A stretch of 64,000 bases of DNA from Companilactobacillus kimchii DSM 13961 = JCM 10707 (GTDB lineage Bacteria; Bacillota; Bacilli; Lactobacillales; Lactobacillaceae). Below the pieces are notes generated by a model. That model saw only the letters and a list, made by a program, of their open reading frames with translations, had not been told where the DNA came from and did no database searches. The stretch lies in assembly GCF_001435445.1 (NCBI RefSeq), contig NZ_AZDH01000019.1:87157-151156 (forward strand). The letters run 5' to 3'. Made by a program: the position numbers and the translations under genes. This document shows, one piece after another, positions 63,663 through 64,000 of this stretch. Positions within the stretch are counted from its first letter, which is position 1, and every line of letters begins with the position of its first letter.

Positions 63663-64000
63663 AATCAAGTAAATACTTAGCAGATGCTGCAATGAAGGCT
63701 TTATTATATGAGGTGAATGTTCACCCTAAACCAGGTTTAGTTGATCCAGTTGATAACTCAACTCATTTAGATATGAATGTTTTTACTTTTATTAATAGTG
63801 CAGTGGCGTTGCATCCATATTTGGAAGAATTTGCTCAAGCTGGAATTGATTTTGATGGTAATGATTTACGTGATCTATTTAAATCAATTCGTCCTATTGG
63901 AGTCAGGGCTGAGAAAGAGATGTTTAAGGCCACGGGTAATATTAATACTCATAAGGGAGCAATTTTTTCCTTAGGTATAATGTTGGCAGCATGCGGATAT
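63659..64000 (+). CDS. citG: Triphosphoribosyl-dephospho-CoA synthase (partial, runs off the window)
   Basis: The open frame from ATG 63659 (SD GGAG) continues to the end of the window, giving 114 residues. It shows the CitG signatures LYEVNVHPKPGLVDPVDNST, HLDMNVFTFINSAVAL, IRPIGVRAEKEMFKATGNIN and NTHKGAIFSLGIMLAACG. CitG joins dephospho-CoA with ATP-derived triphosphoribose to build the citrate lyase prosthetic group precursor. The 3' end is not visible. Confidence 0.93.
   Translation, partial: MKSSKYLADAAMKALLYEVNVHPKPGLVDPVDNSTHLDMNVFTFINSAVALHPYLEEFAQAGIDFDGNDLRDLFKSIRPIGVRAEKEMFKATGNINTHKGAIFSLGIMLAACGY

Overview
The window is AT-rich, tightly packed chromosomal DNA of a low-GC Gram-positive lactic acid bacterium. 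The mevalonate genes thl-mvaA-mvaS, the citrate lyase cluster with a malic-enzyme-type oxaloacetate decarboxylase, nucleoside deoxyribosyltransferase, the galK-galT-galR order, the sucrose PTS locus and the 'TYYRVATNEW' wall-binding modules all point to Lactobacillaceae. Companilactobacillus is my best guess, from general impression only. I see no prophage, transposase, CRISPR array, rRNA or tRNA.

Layout. 1-10.5 kb: enolase with a structured leader, a P-type H+-ATPase, class II aldolase (-), UDP-GlcNAc 2-epimerase, GtrA and flavodoxin (-), then map-yihY-galU. 10.5-15.5 kb: two inverted copies of a structured repeat, the upper mevalonate operon, and two tandem homologous small-RNA genes (about 355-370 nt), each with its own promoter, a cre-like site over the -35 and a terminator. 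15.6-20.9 kb: two tiny membrane proteins, a 3D-domain secreted protein, Ndt, IlvE, a secreted DUF915 hydrolase, a SHOCT protein and a NUDIX hydrolase. 20.9-24.6 kb: galactose operon galK-galT-galR (-) with operator and cre. 24.7-29.3 kb: DegV, a VOC protein, a GT39-like membrane glycosyltransferase (apparently with an ATT start) and an MFS transporter. 29.3-33.9 kb: divergent sucrose locus scrA / scrB-scrR with three operator-like palindromes. 34-39 kb: a methyltransferase flanked by copies of a palindromic repeat, RlmCD-type methyltransferase, RecX, an Ntdp-type phosphatase and a LysR regulator. 38.8-42.9 kb: MerR, aldo/keto reductase, amidohydrolase and three tandem histidine phosphatases. 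43-47.3 kb (-): a cysteine operon (MetA-like acyltransferase, CysK, amino-acid ABC importer) preceded by a leader peptide with three consecutive Cys codons and a strong terminator. 47.3-55.3 kb: membrane protein, CBS/CorC protein, PrfC, glucosaminidase, BrnQ, HAD phosphatase, DUF2975/XRE pair. 55.8-64 kb: citrate fermentation, a divergent SorC-type regulator and citM-citP-citC-citD-citE-citF-citX-citG (citG runs off the end).

How the genes work together. The citrate block encodes uptake, lyase subunits, prosthetic-group synthesis and attachment, and oxaloacetate decarboxylation to pyruvate. Sucrose and galactose loci each carry a LacI-type repressor, palindromic operators and a cre-like site, so CcpA control is likely; the same kind of site sits over the tandem RNA promoters. 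The cysteine operon links import of cystine or a related amino acid with sulfhydrylation of an activated serine or homoserine.

The most unusual features are the Cys-codon leader/attenuator (47.09-47.31 kb) and the tandem small RNAs (14.64-15.49 kb). Next come the structured dispersed repeats (10.6, 10.9, 55.4 kb, with a remnant near 20.0 kb) and the terminator-bearing leader in front of enolase.
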